A stretch of 64,000 nucleotides of DNA from Hyphococcus aureus (GCF_042643165.1 NZ_JBHRSH010000001.1:2108001-2172000), one strand, 5' to 3'. Positions 1 to 8,779 are shown, counted from the first letter of the stretch. Notes: generated from the letters alone by a model not told the origin. Numbers and translations: made by a program.

Positions 1-1216
1 ACAGGCGCAGAATGCCGAGCGCCATTTCCGTCAATGTTTCCACATCGACCTGGAAAAGCTCATCGCGCGGGCATGACTCCAGAATGTTGACCAGCGCTTT
101 TTCGTTGTGACCGCCGGGCGTAAAGGCCGTGTTTTCGAGGACCGCGTGAACCTTGGCGCGCACCAGCGGAATATCCGACGCCGGGCGGTTATAGGCTTCG
201 GCTGTGAACAAGCCGACAAACAAGTCTTCGCCGATCGCTGTGCCATCAGGCGCAAAATTCTTGACCGCCACATAGTCCATATAAACGCGGCGGTGGATGA
301 GCGATTTGGTGCTCGATTTGGCGACCAGAAGGGGTTCTTTCGAAGCGAGGAAAGACGCCACTGCCGGCGACAGATTGCCGTCCGGCTGAAAGGTCGATTG
401 CAGAACATTGCGGTCCGGCGCTCTTAAAATGCCGAGATCTTTTCCCGGATCGACTGCGAGTTGGATGGCGTCGCCTTCGCCAACCTTGTCGAAATGGCGC
501 ACACCCAGAAAAGCGAAGCGGTTGTCCCAAAGCCATTTCAGAAATTGCACCGCTTCGCGTTGTTCGTCGGCTTTCACACCCGGCAAGCGCGAGCGTTCGA
601 GCTGCGCGATACAGGCGCCAAGGCGCGCGCGCATCGGCTCCCAGTCTTCGACAGCGATAGCGACGTCGTTCAACACCGCTTCGATTTCATCGTGCAGCGC
701 TTCGAGTTCGTTTTCGACGACCGGCGGATCCATCTCGATGTGGATCATGGATTCGCGGAAACTCGCCTGCGTCGCATTCGGGTCGCGTTTGCCGCTGGCG
801 TTGCGCGCAATGGCGACAACTGCGTTGGAGAAAAAGCTCACCGGCTTGCCGTGATCGGCAAGCGCGGCCGAAATAGAATCCACAAGAAACGGTTTATCGT
901 CGGTGACGATATCGAGAACCATGCGCCGTTCGGTCCAGCTTTTGCCTTCCTCGATGCGCAAGGAGACTTTGCTTTCACCGGCCTTGCGTGTCTGCGCGTG
1001 TTTCCATGCGGCGCTGGCGCGGTTGAGGAGCGCTTGCGGTTCGGTCCAGATCTTGTCTTCGCCAGTGGCGTAAAGGACGATCTGTTCAAGATAGCTCTTG
1101 AAGGCGGGCGTCAGGGCGCCGTTTTCGTCCGTGTCGCCAGCCTTTTTCTTCTCGGCCAGCGCAACAACGTCTTCCAGGATTCGGCTATCGGTGTCGGTGA
1201 TAAAGCCCTCAGGCAT
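1..1216 (-). CDS. gdhZ: NAD-specific glutamate dehydrogenase, large (about 180 kDa) type, N-terminal part
   Basis: The reverse frame is open from an ATG at 1216 to the window edge, giving about 405 residues of a protein whose 3' end lies outside. The family interconverts glutamate with 2-oxoglutarate and ammonia using NAD in the cytoplasm. The N-terminal regulatory part is recognisable from FVGLFTAEAYNR, the following IPLVRAKV stretch and the CPRDELFQVD motif. The start has AAGGA about 8 bases upstream. The catalytic Rossmann domain is not in the window, so activity cannot be judged. Several long forward frames here are antisense shadows. Family assignment is firm; the symbol follows Caulobacter use. 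Confidence 0.88.
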   Translation of the reverse strand, partial: MPEGFITDTDSRILEDVVALAEKKKAGDTDENGALTPAFKSYLEQIVLYATGEDKIWTEPQALLNRASAAWKHAQTRKAGESKVSLRIEEGKSWTERRMVLDIVTDDKPFLVDSISAALADHGKPVSFFSNAVVAIARNASGKRDPNATQASFRESMIHIEMDPPVVENELEALHDEIEAVLNDVAIAVEDWEPMRARLGACIAQLERSRLPGVKADEQREAVQFLKWLWDNRFAFLGVRHFDKVGEGDAIQLAVDPGKDLGILRAPDRNVLQSTFQPDGNLSPAVASFLASKEPLLVAKSSTKSLIHRRVYMDYVAVKNFAPDGTAIGEDLFVGLFTAEAYNRPASDIPLVRAKVHAVLENTAFTPGGHNEKALVNILESCPRDELFQVDVETLTEMALGILRL

Positions 1217-1391
1217 GTCGCGTCCTTTGCGATCAAAAACTTTTGGCCGTCATAACGTGAAGGCTTTGAAATTGTCTAACGAAAAGCATGTGAATTCGTT
1301 CCGCTGCGATATAACGCCTGCGGCGCTGTGCAAAATGCTGCAACAGCTAAATAGAGTATTAAAAATACGATAATATGGCGGCGCTGAGCGA

Positions 1392-2138
1392 TCAGGCTTG
1401 CGCGGCGTGATGGGTGCCCGGCGCTGAGACTGCTGAGCCTGCGCGGCGCTCAACTTCGCGTCGGAGCAATGATGTGCGCGGATAACGCTTCGCCGCAGAC
1501 TTTTCGAGATATCGGTTGGCGAGATAGAGACCGGAAATGCTAAGCAGCGAAATCGCGAGGCCGCCGGCCAGCAGCCCGGTGTCGCCCGCACGCATGCCAG
1601 CAAGCACCGCGAAAGCTGCGCCGGGAAGGGCGAGGGCCGCCGCACTGGGCAGATGTGCCGAGAGCATCAGCGCCGCGACAAAGGAGGCGATCACGGAAAG
1701 CGCGAGAATCTGGATGCCCGAAGCGGTGACGGCCTCGACCGGCGCCAGCAGGATCGGCGCGCTGGCGAGAATCACGCCGAGAACGCTGAGGCTCGCCGTA
1801 AAGGAGGCTCTCCAGCGGAAAGGCCGCGAGGCAAGGCGTCCGCCGGCGCGAAAATCGCTTCTGAGCCGCCGCGTCACCCAAAGCGCGCCCAGCATCATCA
1901 AGGCCCAGGCGGTCGCGCGCCCTGGATAGGTGCGGCCCGACAGAATAGCGAGATAGACTGAGACGCCTGCGATCAGCGCAAGACCGGGTCCGCTCCAGCG
2001 CGAGAGAATGTCGATGAGATTGAGGCGCGCCGCGCGCGACAGGCCTGAACGCCGGCGCTGGGGCGGGGCGCCCGCTTCGCGCGCGATGCGTTCCTGGAGT
2101 TCGCGAACCGATTCGCCCTGCAGTGATGCGCTAGCCAT
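1392..2138 (-). CDS. multi-spanning membrane protein of unknown function under a CtrA-type site
   Basis: This 248-residue protein has a charged N-terminus of about 45 residues (LQERIAREAG, then an arginine-rich patch). About five or six hydrophobic segments follow (near 52-70, 77-90, 112-135, 140-160, 163-180 and 185-208), and the tail is basic. No catalytic motif is visible and I do not recognise the family. A perfect TTAA-N7-TTAA box ends about 50 bases upstream of the start, which suggests cell-cycle control. It could resemble the membrane half of a sensory protein, but no signalling domain is attached. Confidence 0.7.
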   Translation of the reverse strand: MASASLQGESVRELQERIAREAGAPPQRRRSGLSRAARLNLIDILSRWSGPGLALIAGVSVYLAILSGRTYPGRATAWALMMLGALWVTRRLRSDFRAGGRLASRPFRWRASFTASLSVLGVILASAPILLAPVEAVTASGIQILALSVIASFVAALMLSAHLPSAAALALPGAAFAVLAGMRAGDTGLLAGGLAISLLSISGLYLANRYLEKSAAKRYPRTSLLRREVERRAGSAVSAPGTHHAAQA

Positions 2139-2189
2139 GGCGCCGACCTTTCGCCCAACATCTCGTTAACCCATCGGAGGACTCATTAC

Positions 2190-2204
2190 TTAACCAAAGG
2201 TTAA
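2190..2204. promoter_or_regulatory. CtrA binding site (TTAA-N7-TTAA)
   Basis: TTAACCAAAGGTTAA is a perfect match to the full CtrA box and is itself nearly palindromic. It ends about 52 bases upstream of the minus-strand start at 2138, and another TTAAC half-site lies at 2166-2170. The plus side has no gene start nearby (the next genes are also minus strand), so the membrane-protein gene is the likely target. Confidence 0.65.
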
Positions 2205-2274
2205 CAAGCTCTCCCGGGAAAGGGCTTTGGGGTGATTTTCCCTGTGCGTCGAGGTCGAATTGAGGAAAGGCGGT

Positions 2275-2922
2275 TTATTCTTCCTGTGACGTGTCCAGGA
2301 AAACGTCGATGCTTATTCCCACCTGTGCGAGATCGCCGCGCAGGACAAGCGCATCCACATTGGTCGGATCAAGAGAGAGAGCGGCGACCACATCCTCCGC
2401 CGCCTTTTCATGGGCGCCGAACACAAGGCGGGCTCTGCCGCGCAAGACGAAAGTCTCGGCGCTGACCAGATCGCCGTCTTCGGCGGTCGTGACGGCGGTG
2501 ATCACCTCATGCCAGCGTTCCTGCGCAGCGTAGACCTTTGCGGCCGTCAATTGCAGCTCTGCGCTGTCGGGGACGAGGGCTAGCGCCTGGTTGAGCGCGT
2601 CTTCAGCCCGCTTCGGCTCTTCGCCTTCAAGCCATGCATTCGCCGCCTGGGATAAAAGCCGCGCACGCACATAATCGTCGCCCGCATCATTGCGCTGGGC
2701 GATCTCCTCCAGCCGCAACGCCGCGAGCTTTGGGAAGCCAGCCTTGAAATCGGCGATAGAGAGACAGTGGCGCGCTTCGGCGCCGCCGCCTTCGCCGACC
2801 CATTGCTGTGCGGCAATGCGGCCAAGCTCAAGATCGGCTTCGATGAGATTGATACAGTCCGCATATCGCGGGCTCAAAGTCTCCGCCGGCGTGGCGAGGA
2901 GCAGCAAAAGGGTTGCAATCAT
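2275..2922 (-). CDS. exported TPR-repeat protein
   Basis: This 215-residue protein begins with a short hydrophobic leader (MIATLLLLLATPAETLS) consistent with a signal peptide. A helical body follows with TPR-like repeats around residues 85-120, 120-150 and 155-190 (patterns such as AEDALNQALALVPDSAEL and AAEDVVAALSLDPTNVDAL). TPR units mediate protein contacts; no partner can be named. It lies downstream of divL on the same strand, separated by about 130 bases. The ribosome-binding site is weak. An envelope scaffold role is inference only. Confidence 0.7.
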   Translation of the reverse strand: MIATLLLLLATPAETLSPRYADCINLIEADLELGRIAAQQWVGEGGGAEARHCLSIADFKAGFPKLAALRLEEIAQRNDAGDDYVRARLLSQAANAWLEGEEPKRAEDALNQALALVPDSAELQLTAAKVYAAQERWHEVITAVTTAEDGDLVSAETFVLRGRARLVFGAHEKAAEDVVAALSLDPTNVDALVLRGDLAQVGISIDVFLDTSQEE

Positions 2923-3049
2923 GGAGGCACTCTAGAGCGGCGGGCGAAAAAGTGTGAGGGGTTTTTCGCATATAGGCCGCGAACGCGGCGAAAACGGGGC
3001 TGGCGCAGAAAAAAGCGGAGATCGCCCGTTTTGCGGTCTGCTTCAGGGC

Positions 3050-5749
3050 CTATTCAGCAGCTTGGGGCCGGGCCGGCGCCTCGCCGGTGCTGCGGGGTTT
3101 CGCGCGTTTGCGCGCAGGCTTCTTTTTCGCCGCAGCCTCTGATTTTTCCTCGTTTCCGGGAATGTCCCCGGACGCCGCCGCTTCATTGCCTGCCACAGGC
3201 TCCGGCAGGAAGCAGGTCACGACCGCGCCTTCGCCTTCCTTGGAATCCATGCGCACCCAGCCATTATGGAGCTTCACAAAGCGCTCAACGAGGGCGAGGC
3301 CAAGACCGGCGCCGGCGGACGGGCCGCGGCTTTCAAAGGCGTCAAAGGCGCGCGCCTGATCCGTGGGGGAAAGCCCCCGGCCAGTATCGGAAACCCAGAT
3401 CTTCACCGCCTTGCCGACGCGCTTCGCGCCGATGGTGACGGCGCCGCCGGGGCCGGTATAGGCGAAGGCGTTGGCGAGAAGATTGAACAGCACCTGTTTG
3501 ATGCGCTTTTCGTCAAGCTCGGCTTCGCCGATGTCTTTGGGGCAATCGACCTTGAGCGCAACTTGCGTGTCTTCGGCCTTGAGCGCGGCGAAGGTCGCCG
3601 CGCTTTCCAGTAATTTGCGGATATCGGTTTGTTTGAACGAAACGTCGAGTTGGCCGGCGTCGATCGCGGCGAGGTCGATAATGTCGGTAATGAGATCGCG
3701 CAGATGATAGGACGCCGACAGGATTGAGGCGATGTAATCTTTCTGGCGGTCGTTCAGAACGCCGAACATCTGACCGTCGAGCATTTCCGAAAAGCCGATA
3801 ATCGTCGAAAGCGGCGTGCGCAACTGATACGAAACGTGATCGACAAATTTCGATTTGAGGCGGTCGGCGTTTTCAAGGATGGCGTTGCGTTCTTTCAGTT
3901 CTTTTTCGCGCTCTTTGGAATCCGTGACGTCGATGAAATGGGCGAGCGTTGCGCCATCGGGCAGGGGCTCAGCGCCAATCGCAATCGTGCGCCCGTCGGC
4001 CAGACGGATTTCGCGGAATTCATAGGTCTGGCGGTCTTCATGCGCCTTGGAGACGATGGAGCGGCGCAGCGCATCGAAGGACGTGTCGGCGTCGCGCGCC
4101 AGTTTCTTGAGCCCATCAAGGATCGTGTCGATATGGGGTTCGGCGTCGAGATGACGCGCATCGAGCCGCCACAGTTTCTGGAACGCCTTGTTGTAAAGCC
4201 GCAACTTCCCGTCGCCGGCGAACACCGCAACACCTTCAGCGAGATTGTTGAGCGTCGCCTTCTGCACTTTGATCTGTGTGTTGAACTGCGCTTCGAGGGA
4301 AATCTTTTCCGTAATGTCCTCAAAGGCGAGCATGACGCCGCCAAGCGGATGGCGCATCCGTCCGACGCGGATCGTGCGCCCGTCGGGCAGGCGCCAGATA
4401 TCGTCTGGCGCGCCGCCGAGACGTTCGGCCCCGGGCTCGGCCAGACCTTCCGTATAAAGAGCAAGCTGCTGTTCCTTCCATTTGTCATAGTCGGAAGGTT
4501 CGGGCAGGCGGCCTTTCATGCGCAGATGGTCGAGCACTTCGCCATGATATACCCGGCCTGAAAGCTCGGCGTCGTCAAGCGACCACAGCTCCTGAAAAGC
4601 GCGGTTGTAATAGATGAGGTTCTGGCTGGCGCCGAAAATCGCGACCGCGGTCTGGATCTGGTCGAGCGTGCGCTGGTTCGCTTCGATCTGCTGTTTGAGA
4701 TCAGACTTCGCCTTGTCGAGTTCGGTAACGTCAATAGCGACGCCGCCAAGCGCCGCATCGCCCGAACCATGGAGCGGGGTTTCGACAATCCGGAATACCC
4801 GGCGTTCGCCGCGCGAATTAATGACCGCGCGGCCTTCACTGGCCTTGCGTTCCGACGCGGCGGAGGCGGCGAGTTTCCGGATCGAATTGTCGAGCTCGAT
4901 CTGTTGCTTGATGACGTCGGCCGCATTTGGCGCCTCGACAACATCGGCATAGGCGCGGTTTACCCAGACAAGCTGCAAATCCGCATTGCGCCGCCATGCT
5001 GGCGTCGGCGAGCGTTCAAGAAGGGCGTGTGCGCCATGGAGATCAACGGCGCGCTCGCGGAAGGCGCCGATAACGGCGCCGTCTTCGGCCATCCGAACGG
5101 CGGGATCGGTGATCCAGAGCGCGACCTGTCCGCCGGCGACGCGGCCGTCGATTTCGATGGAGCGGCCGTCAGCGGTCACCACATTGCCCGAAAAGGCGAC
5201 GCCATGGGCGCGCAGATTGGCGATCTTGTCGCGCAGGGGCTCCGGCTTTTCAGCGTCGTCATCCTGAAGCGGGAGCGCGCCCAGCGCATTCAGCAACCGG
5301 TCCACAGGCAGTGTTTTCGCGTCTTCGCCTTCCTTGGAGAAAGACAGGAGCGAGGCGAGCGCGGCCGGTCCGCCGAGAATTTTTGGCTCGCCCCAGCCGG
5401 CGCTCAATGAGTCGGTGTCGTCCTCCCAGACGAGGACGAGGCCGGGATGAGCGGACAGGACGGAATCGGCTTTCTCAAGCCGCGCTTCCATTTCTGCGAG
5501 CGTGTCAGACCAGTGGAGCGATTGGTGGCGCGTCGCAGCGGAGACCCGCAGCGCCCAGACCACGGCGGCGACAGCAAGCCCTATAGCGCCAGCAGCGCCC
5601 GCGACCAGAGGATCGACGCCGGTCAGAACGGAAAGTGAGCCACCGGATGTTTCAGCGGTGTCGGTCGCACTTTGAGCAAGCGCACTGGACAAGCCAAAGA
5701 CCCCGGAAAGGGTCGAGCCCGCCATCAATAACTTCGCGTATCGCCGCAT
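3050..5749 (-). CDS. divL: DivL-like PAS sensor kinase with tyrosine in the H-box
   Basis: This 899-residue protein has an N-terminal leader/transmembrane region (about 1-65). Several PAS-type domains lie between about 230 and 600, followed by a HisKA domain and an HATPase_c domain at about 750-860. The H-box reads HVSYQLRTPLS, so Tyr641 stands where a phospho-acceptor His is expected. The ATPase has an N-box (NLLANAF), G1 (DTGRGL) and G2 (GAGLGLALV). In Caulobacter, DivL has the same His-to-Tyr change and controls CckA and thereby CtrA; that role is transferred by homology. It is longer than the 769-residue Caulobacter protein, mainly in the PAS region. ahcY nearby matches alphaproteobacterial order. 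Confidence 0.85.
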   Translation of the reverse strand: MRRYAKLLMAGSTLSGVFGLSSALAQSATDTAETSGGSLSVLTGVDPLVAGAAGAIGLAVAAVVWALRVSAATRHQSLHWSDTLAEMEARLEKADSVLSAHPGLVLVWEDDTDSLSAGWGEPKILGGPAALASLLSFSKEGEDAKTLPVDRLLNALGALPLQDDDAEKPEPLRDKIANLRAHGVAFSGNVVTADGRSIEIDGRVAGGQVALWITDPAVRMAEDGAVIGAFRERAVDLHGAHALLERSPTPAWRRNADLQLVWVNRAYADVVEAPNAADVIKQQIELDNSIRKLAASAASERKASEGRAVINSRGERRVFRIVETPLHGSGDAALGGVAIDVTELDKAKSDLKQQIEANQRTLDQIQTAVAIFGASQNLIYYNRAFQELWSLDDAELSGRVYHGEVLDHLRMKGRLPEPSDYDKWKEQQLALYTEGLAEPGAERLGGAPDDIWRLPDGRTIRVGRMRHPLGGVMLAFEDITEKISLEAQFNTQIKVQKATLNNLAEGVAVFAGDGKLRLYNKAFQKLWRLDARHLDAEPHIDTILDGLKKLARDADTSFDALRRSIVSKAHEDRQTYEFREIRLADGRTIAIGAEPLPDGATLAHFIDVTDSKEREKELKERNAILENADRLKSKFVDHVSYQLRTPLSTIIGFSEMLDGQMFGVLNDRQKDYIASILSASYHLRDLITDIIDLAAIDAGQLDVSFKQTDIRKLLESAATFAALKAEDTQVALKVDCPKDIGEAELDEKRIKQVLFNLLANAFAYTGPGGAVTIGAKRVGKAVKIWVSDTGRGLSPTDQARAFDAFESRGPSAGAGLGLALVERFVKLHNGWVRMDSKEGEGAVVTCFLPEPVAGNEAAASGDIPGNEEKSEAAAKKKPARKRAKPRSTGEAPARPQAAE

Positions 5750-5902
5750 TCACGCACCTGCTCGCCGTCGCGCCAGTAACAGCGTCATGGGCTCTCCCCA
5801 CATCGCTGAATATACAGATTCGCGATATTTTGCGTCACTGACTGTTGAGCTGCACAATATGTACTGTGTTCGTTATGCGCTGCTAGGGCAAAAGGCGGGA
5901 TT

Positions 5903-5945
5903 GGGGCCGCTCCGGTGATGAACTTTTCAACAGGTAGGCGGCCCC
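5903..5945. repeat. inverted repeat just downstream of the tonB-like gene
   Basis: GGGGCCGC at 5903-5910 is repeated as its exact complement at 5938-5945, with a 27-base loop, 8 bases beyond the tonB-like stop codon. It could help end or stabilise that transcript. There is no T-run, so it is not a classical terminator. Confidence 0.3.
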
Positions 5946-5952
5946 TAACGCA

Positions 5953-6522
5953 TTATTCCTGAAGCTGAAAATTGAACCGCTCTATGAGGCCGTAGCGCAT
6001 GCCGCCATTGGCGGCGGGCGGATATTTCCAGCCGGAGATGGCTTTGAGAACTGTTCGATTGAAGCACCCGTTGGGGGATGAGCTGATCCGCGGATTGATC
6101 ACATTGCCTTCCGGCGAAACATCGAACTCGACGATAACAACGCCCTCGACCCCGCGAGAGCGGCATCCCTCCGGGTAGGCAGGCGGCACTTTGATGGTTG
6201 CCCCAAAACGGGTTTTTCCTCCCGGTGGTTCTCGGTCGACTGGCGCGCGCTCTGGTGTGACCCGTGGCCCAATCGGGGCTCTGCTTGTCTTTTGAAATTC
6301 GAAATCAGTTTCCGGCGGCGCTTTCTGAAGGATTTGCGTCGGCGGCTTGATTTCATAGGGATCTGTTTCTTTTGTCTGCGGCGTAATCTTGAGGATCAAG
6401 TCAGGTTTGGAGGGCGGCAGACCCTCATTCCGGTCCCTGATCAGCTGCGCCATCATGAAAAACAGGCCTGCCGTCACCAGCGCAGCCATAGGCATACCAA
6501 TAATCCATCTTATCAAGAACAT
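5953..6522 (-). CDS. TonB-family energy transducer protein
   Basis: This 189-residue protein has one N-terminal membrane anchor (about 5-25), a proline- and charge-rich spacer (about 35-105) and a TonB C-terminal domain (about 108-188). The domain has the typical YPEGCRSRGVEGVVIVEFDV pattern and a final WKYPPA stretch. Such proteins span the periplasm and pass proton-motive energy from ExbBD to outer-membrane receptors. The two cysteines in the C-terminal domain may pair. No exbB/exbD is adjacent. A TonB-dependent receptor occurs at the other end of the window, but a specific pairing cannot be claimed. Confidence 0.85.
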   Translation of the reverse strand: MFLIRWIIGMPMAALVTAGLFFMMAQLIRDRNEGLPPSKPDLILKITPQTKETDPYEIKPPTQILQKAPPETDFEFQKTSRAPIGPRVTPERAPVDREPPGGKTRFGATIKVPPAYPEGCRSRGVEGVVIVEFDVSPEGNVINPRISSSPNGCFNRTVLKAISGWKYPPAANGGMRYGLIERFNFQLQE

Positions 6523-6679
6523 AGCGCATTCCTTTCATGCGTTTGCTCAAGGTTGAGCATGCATAGACGGAAGCGTTCAGAACGCAGATACCAATGAGCA
6601 CGCCCCCGTGCTACAATAGTCGCATATTAGCGTAATGCTACAGATGTAGCAATTCTTTTCTGGCGGTGGTCGGGGGCAC

Positions 6680-6713
6680 AAAAAAACCGCCGGCGAGGCG
6701 CCGGCGGTTTTGT
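6680..6713 (-). terminator. rho-independent terminator of ahcY
   Basis: A perfect 9-bp stem (CCGCCGGCG / CGCCGGCGG, loop AGG, 6687-6707) is followed on the minus strand by seven T residues (6686-6680). It lies about 32 bases past the ahcY stop. The plus strand also has TTTT after the stem, so weak bidirectional action is possible. Confidence 0.85.
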
Positions 6714-6738
6714 GAAAAAGCCTGAAGGGCAGCTTTTC

Positions 6739-8145
6739 TTAATAGCGGTAGTGGTCGGACTTGTAGGGGCCTTCGACCGGTACGCCGATATAGTCCGCCT
6801 GCTCCTGGCTGAGCTTGCTCAATTGTGCGCCAACCTTGGCGAGGTGAAGCGCCGCAACTTTTTCATCGAGATGTTTCGGCAGAACATAGACTTCGTTCTT
6901 GTACTGGTCGCCTTTGGTCCAGAGTTCGATCTGGGCGAGCGTCTGGTTGGTGAAGGACGCGGACATGACGAATGACGGGTGACCCGTTGCGTTGCCGAGG
7001 TTCAACAGACGGCCCTGAGACAGAAGCAACATGCGCTTGCCGTCGGGGAAGGTGATCATGTCGACCTGATCCTTGACGTTCGCCCATTTGAAATTCTTCA
7101 GGCCGTCGACCTGAATCTCATTGTCGAAGTGACCGATATTGCCGACGATCGCCATGTCCTTGAGGGCTTTCATGTGATCGACGGTCAGCACATCCTTGTT
7201 GCCGGTGGAGGTGATGACAATGTCTGCGCGTTTGCAGCCTTCTTCCATGGTGACGACTTCAAAGCCGTCCATGGCCGCTTGTAGTGCGCAGATCGGATCG
7301 ATTTCCGTGACCATGACGCGCGCGCCTGCGCCTTGCAGCGATGCAGCCGAGCCTTTGCCCACATCGCCATAACCGGCGACGAGCGCGAGCTTGCCGGCCA
7401 TCATCACATCTGTGCCGCGGCGGATGCCGTCGACGAGCGACTCTTTACACCCGTATTTATTGTCGAACTTTGATTTCGTCACCGAGTCGTTGACGTTGAT
7501 CGCCGGGAAAGGAAGCGTGCCTTTCTTCTGGCGTTGATAAAGGCGCAACACGCCGGTCGTTGTTTCTTCGGTCACGCCCTTGATGTTGGCTTTGACGGTC
7601 GAATACCAGTTCGGCTGTTTCGCAAGACGGCGCTTGATCGTGTCGAACAGCGCGGTCTCTTCTTCATTGGACGGATTGTCGAGGAGCGACGGATCTTTCT
7701 CCGCATCGGCGCCAAGCAGAATGAGAAGCGTCGCATCGCCGCCGTCGTCGAGGATCATATTGGCCGTCTCGCCATTTGGCCATTCGAAGATCTTGTCGGC
7801 GAGGTCCCAATATTCTTCGAGACTCTCACCCTTGAACGCGAAGACCGGCGTGCCGGTGGCCGCGATTGCGGCGGCGGCGTGATCCTGGGTCGAATAGATG
7901 TTGCAGGACGCCCAGCGCACATCGGCGCCAAGATCCTTCAGCGTTTCAATCAGCACGGCGGTCTGGATTGTCATATGCAGGGAGCCGGCGATGCGCGCGC
8001 CTTTTAAGGGCTGCGCCTTGCCATATTCTTCCCGCGTCGCCATCAGGCCAGGCATTTCGGTTTCGGCGATCTCGATCTCCCGGCGGCCGTAATCCGCGAG
8101 GTTGATGTCTTTGACGTGATAATCGTGATGCGCGGGCGCGGTCAT
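6739..8145 (-). CDS. ahcY: S-adenosylhomocysteine hydrolase
   Basis: This 468-residue cytoplasmic enzyme splits S-adenosylhomocysteine into adenosine and homocysteine with bound NAD, recycling the methyl-cycle product. The NAD-binding motif VAGYGDVGKGSA, the NVNDSVTKSKFDN substrate region and the C-terminal PYKSDHYRY are all present. The frame extends upstream to 8265, but homologues start at the MTAPAHHDYHVKDI methionine. That extension would also cover the promoter and part of the operator, so 8145 is chosen. It is a single-gene unit with promoter, operator and terminator visible. Confidence 0.97.
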   Translation of the reverse strand: MTAPAHHDYHVKDINLADYGRREIEIAETEMPGLMATREEYGKAQPLKGARIAGSLHMTIQTAVLIETLKDLGADVRWASCNIYSTQDHAAAAIAATGTPVFAFKGESLEEYWDLADKIFEWPNGETANMILDDGGDATLLILLGADAEKDPSLLDNPSNEEETALFDTIKRRLAKQPNWYSTVKANIKGVTEETTTGVLRLYQRQKKGTLPFPAINVNDSVTKSKFDNKYGCKESLVDGIRRGTDVMMAGKLALVAGYGDVGKGSAASLQGAGARVMVTEIDPICALQAAMDGFEVVTMEEGCKRADIVITSTGNKDVLTVDHMKALKDMAIVGNIGHFDNEIQVDGLKNFKWANVKDQVDMITFPDGKRMLLLSQGRLLNLGNATGHPSFVMSASFTNQTLAQIELWTKGDQYKNEVYVLPKHLDEKVAALHLAKVGAQLSKLSQEQADYIGVPVEGPYKSDHYRY

Positions 8146-8185
8146 GTCGGTGATTCCCTGATCTGCTGATGAAAGTATGGGCGGC

Positions 8186-8214
8186 GCTATAACAGGGGCG
8201 CGGAATGGCGGCAA
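8186..8214 (-). promoter_or_regulatory. predicted ahcY promoter
   Basis: Reading the minus strand, TTGCCG (8214-8209) and TATAGC (8191-8186) are separated by exactly 17 bases, a good housekeeping sigma layout. Transcription would begin near 8179, leaving a leader of roughly 35 bases, too short for a known SAH or SAM riboswitch. Confidence 0.6.
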
Positions 8215-8216
8215 GG

Positions 8217-8240
8217 GACATATAAAGATTTCTTTATGTC
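8217..8240. promoter_or_regulatory. palindromic operator, SahR-like candidate
   Basis: ATAAAGA-TT-TCTTTAT (8222-8237) is a perfect 7+7 dyad, extended outward by GACA/TGTC. It abuts the predicted ahcY -35 box (8209-8214). Methionine-cycle genes of proteobacteria are controlled by the ArsR-family, SAH-responsive SahR through AT-rich AAAGA/TCTTT palindromes; the match to that type is from memory. It could also affect the divergent BLUF gene. Confidence 0.5.
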
Positions 8241-8353
8241 CTGTTCCAAAACGGCCCTGCATCAACTGCTTATAAAGGACGGCGCGCTATGCCGGCTTCA
8301 GGAGATGAGGAGTAGGGGCCGCGAAGCCCAAAAGGTCCGGGGAGGCGCTCATC

Positions 8354-8779
8354 ATGGAAATTATCATTTATACAAGCGCTGCACTGCGCGCCGCACCCGA
8401 TCTTGAGGATATTCTTGAGGTTTCACAGCGTAACAACGCCGAAAACGGCCTGACCGGCATTCTCCTGTTCGCCGAGGGCAATTTCATCCAGGCCCTCGAA
8501 GGACCGAAAGAAGCGCTCGATGCGACCTATGCCCGGATCGCCGCAGATCCGCGCCACCGTCAGATTATCGATCTTTTTCGCGCGCCCTTGTCGGCGCGCA
8601 ATTTTCCCGACTGGTCCATGGGGTGTCATAAATTGACGACGCCGCGCGCGCCGGTCGGAGCCTTCGATCTGACGCGGGATTCACTTGAAGCGTTGCGCCG
8701 CGAAGGCCGCGGTGAGGAAGTCTTCAGGCTGCTGAAATCTTTCTATAAAGTCGCTTATCGCGACGCAATTGCGTCTTAA
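8354..8779 (+). CDS. BLUF-domain blue-light photoreceptor
   Basis: This 141-residue protein consists of one BLUF domain (about 1-95) and a short helical tail. The flavin-switch residues known from AppA are in place: Tyr6, Asn28 and Gln46 (in NFIQALEG), with Trp87 and Met89 in FPDWSMG. BLUF proteins bind FAD and signal by hydrogen-bond rearrangement around that glutamine. No output domain is fused, so it probably acts through a partner. It is divergent from ahcY, sharing a 208-base intergenic region. The physiological response is unknown. Confidence 0.92.
   Translation: MEIIIYTSAALRAAPDLEDILEVSQRNNAENGLTGILLFAEGNFIQALEGPKEALDATYARIAADPRHRQIIDLFRAPLSARNFPDWSMGCHKLTTPRAPVGAFDLTRDSLEALRREGRGEEVFRLLKSFYKVAYRDAIAS

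Noticed and set aside
461..1255. Forward 264-codon ORF
   Set aside because: It is antisense to the NAD-glutamate dehydrogenase frame, which has clear family motifs.
2943..2969. GCGAAAAA/TTTTTCGC hairpin as a terminator of divL
   Set aside because: It lies upstream of the TPR start, with a 10-base loop and no T-run after the stem; too weak to call.
8146..8185. SAH or SAM riboswitch before ahcY
   Set aside because: The predicted leader is only about 35 bases and no conserved riboswitch core was seen.
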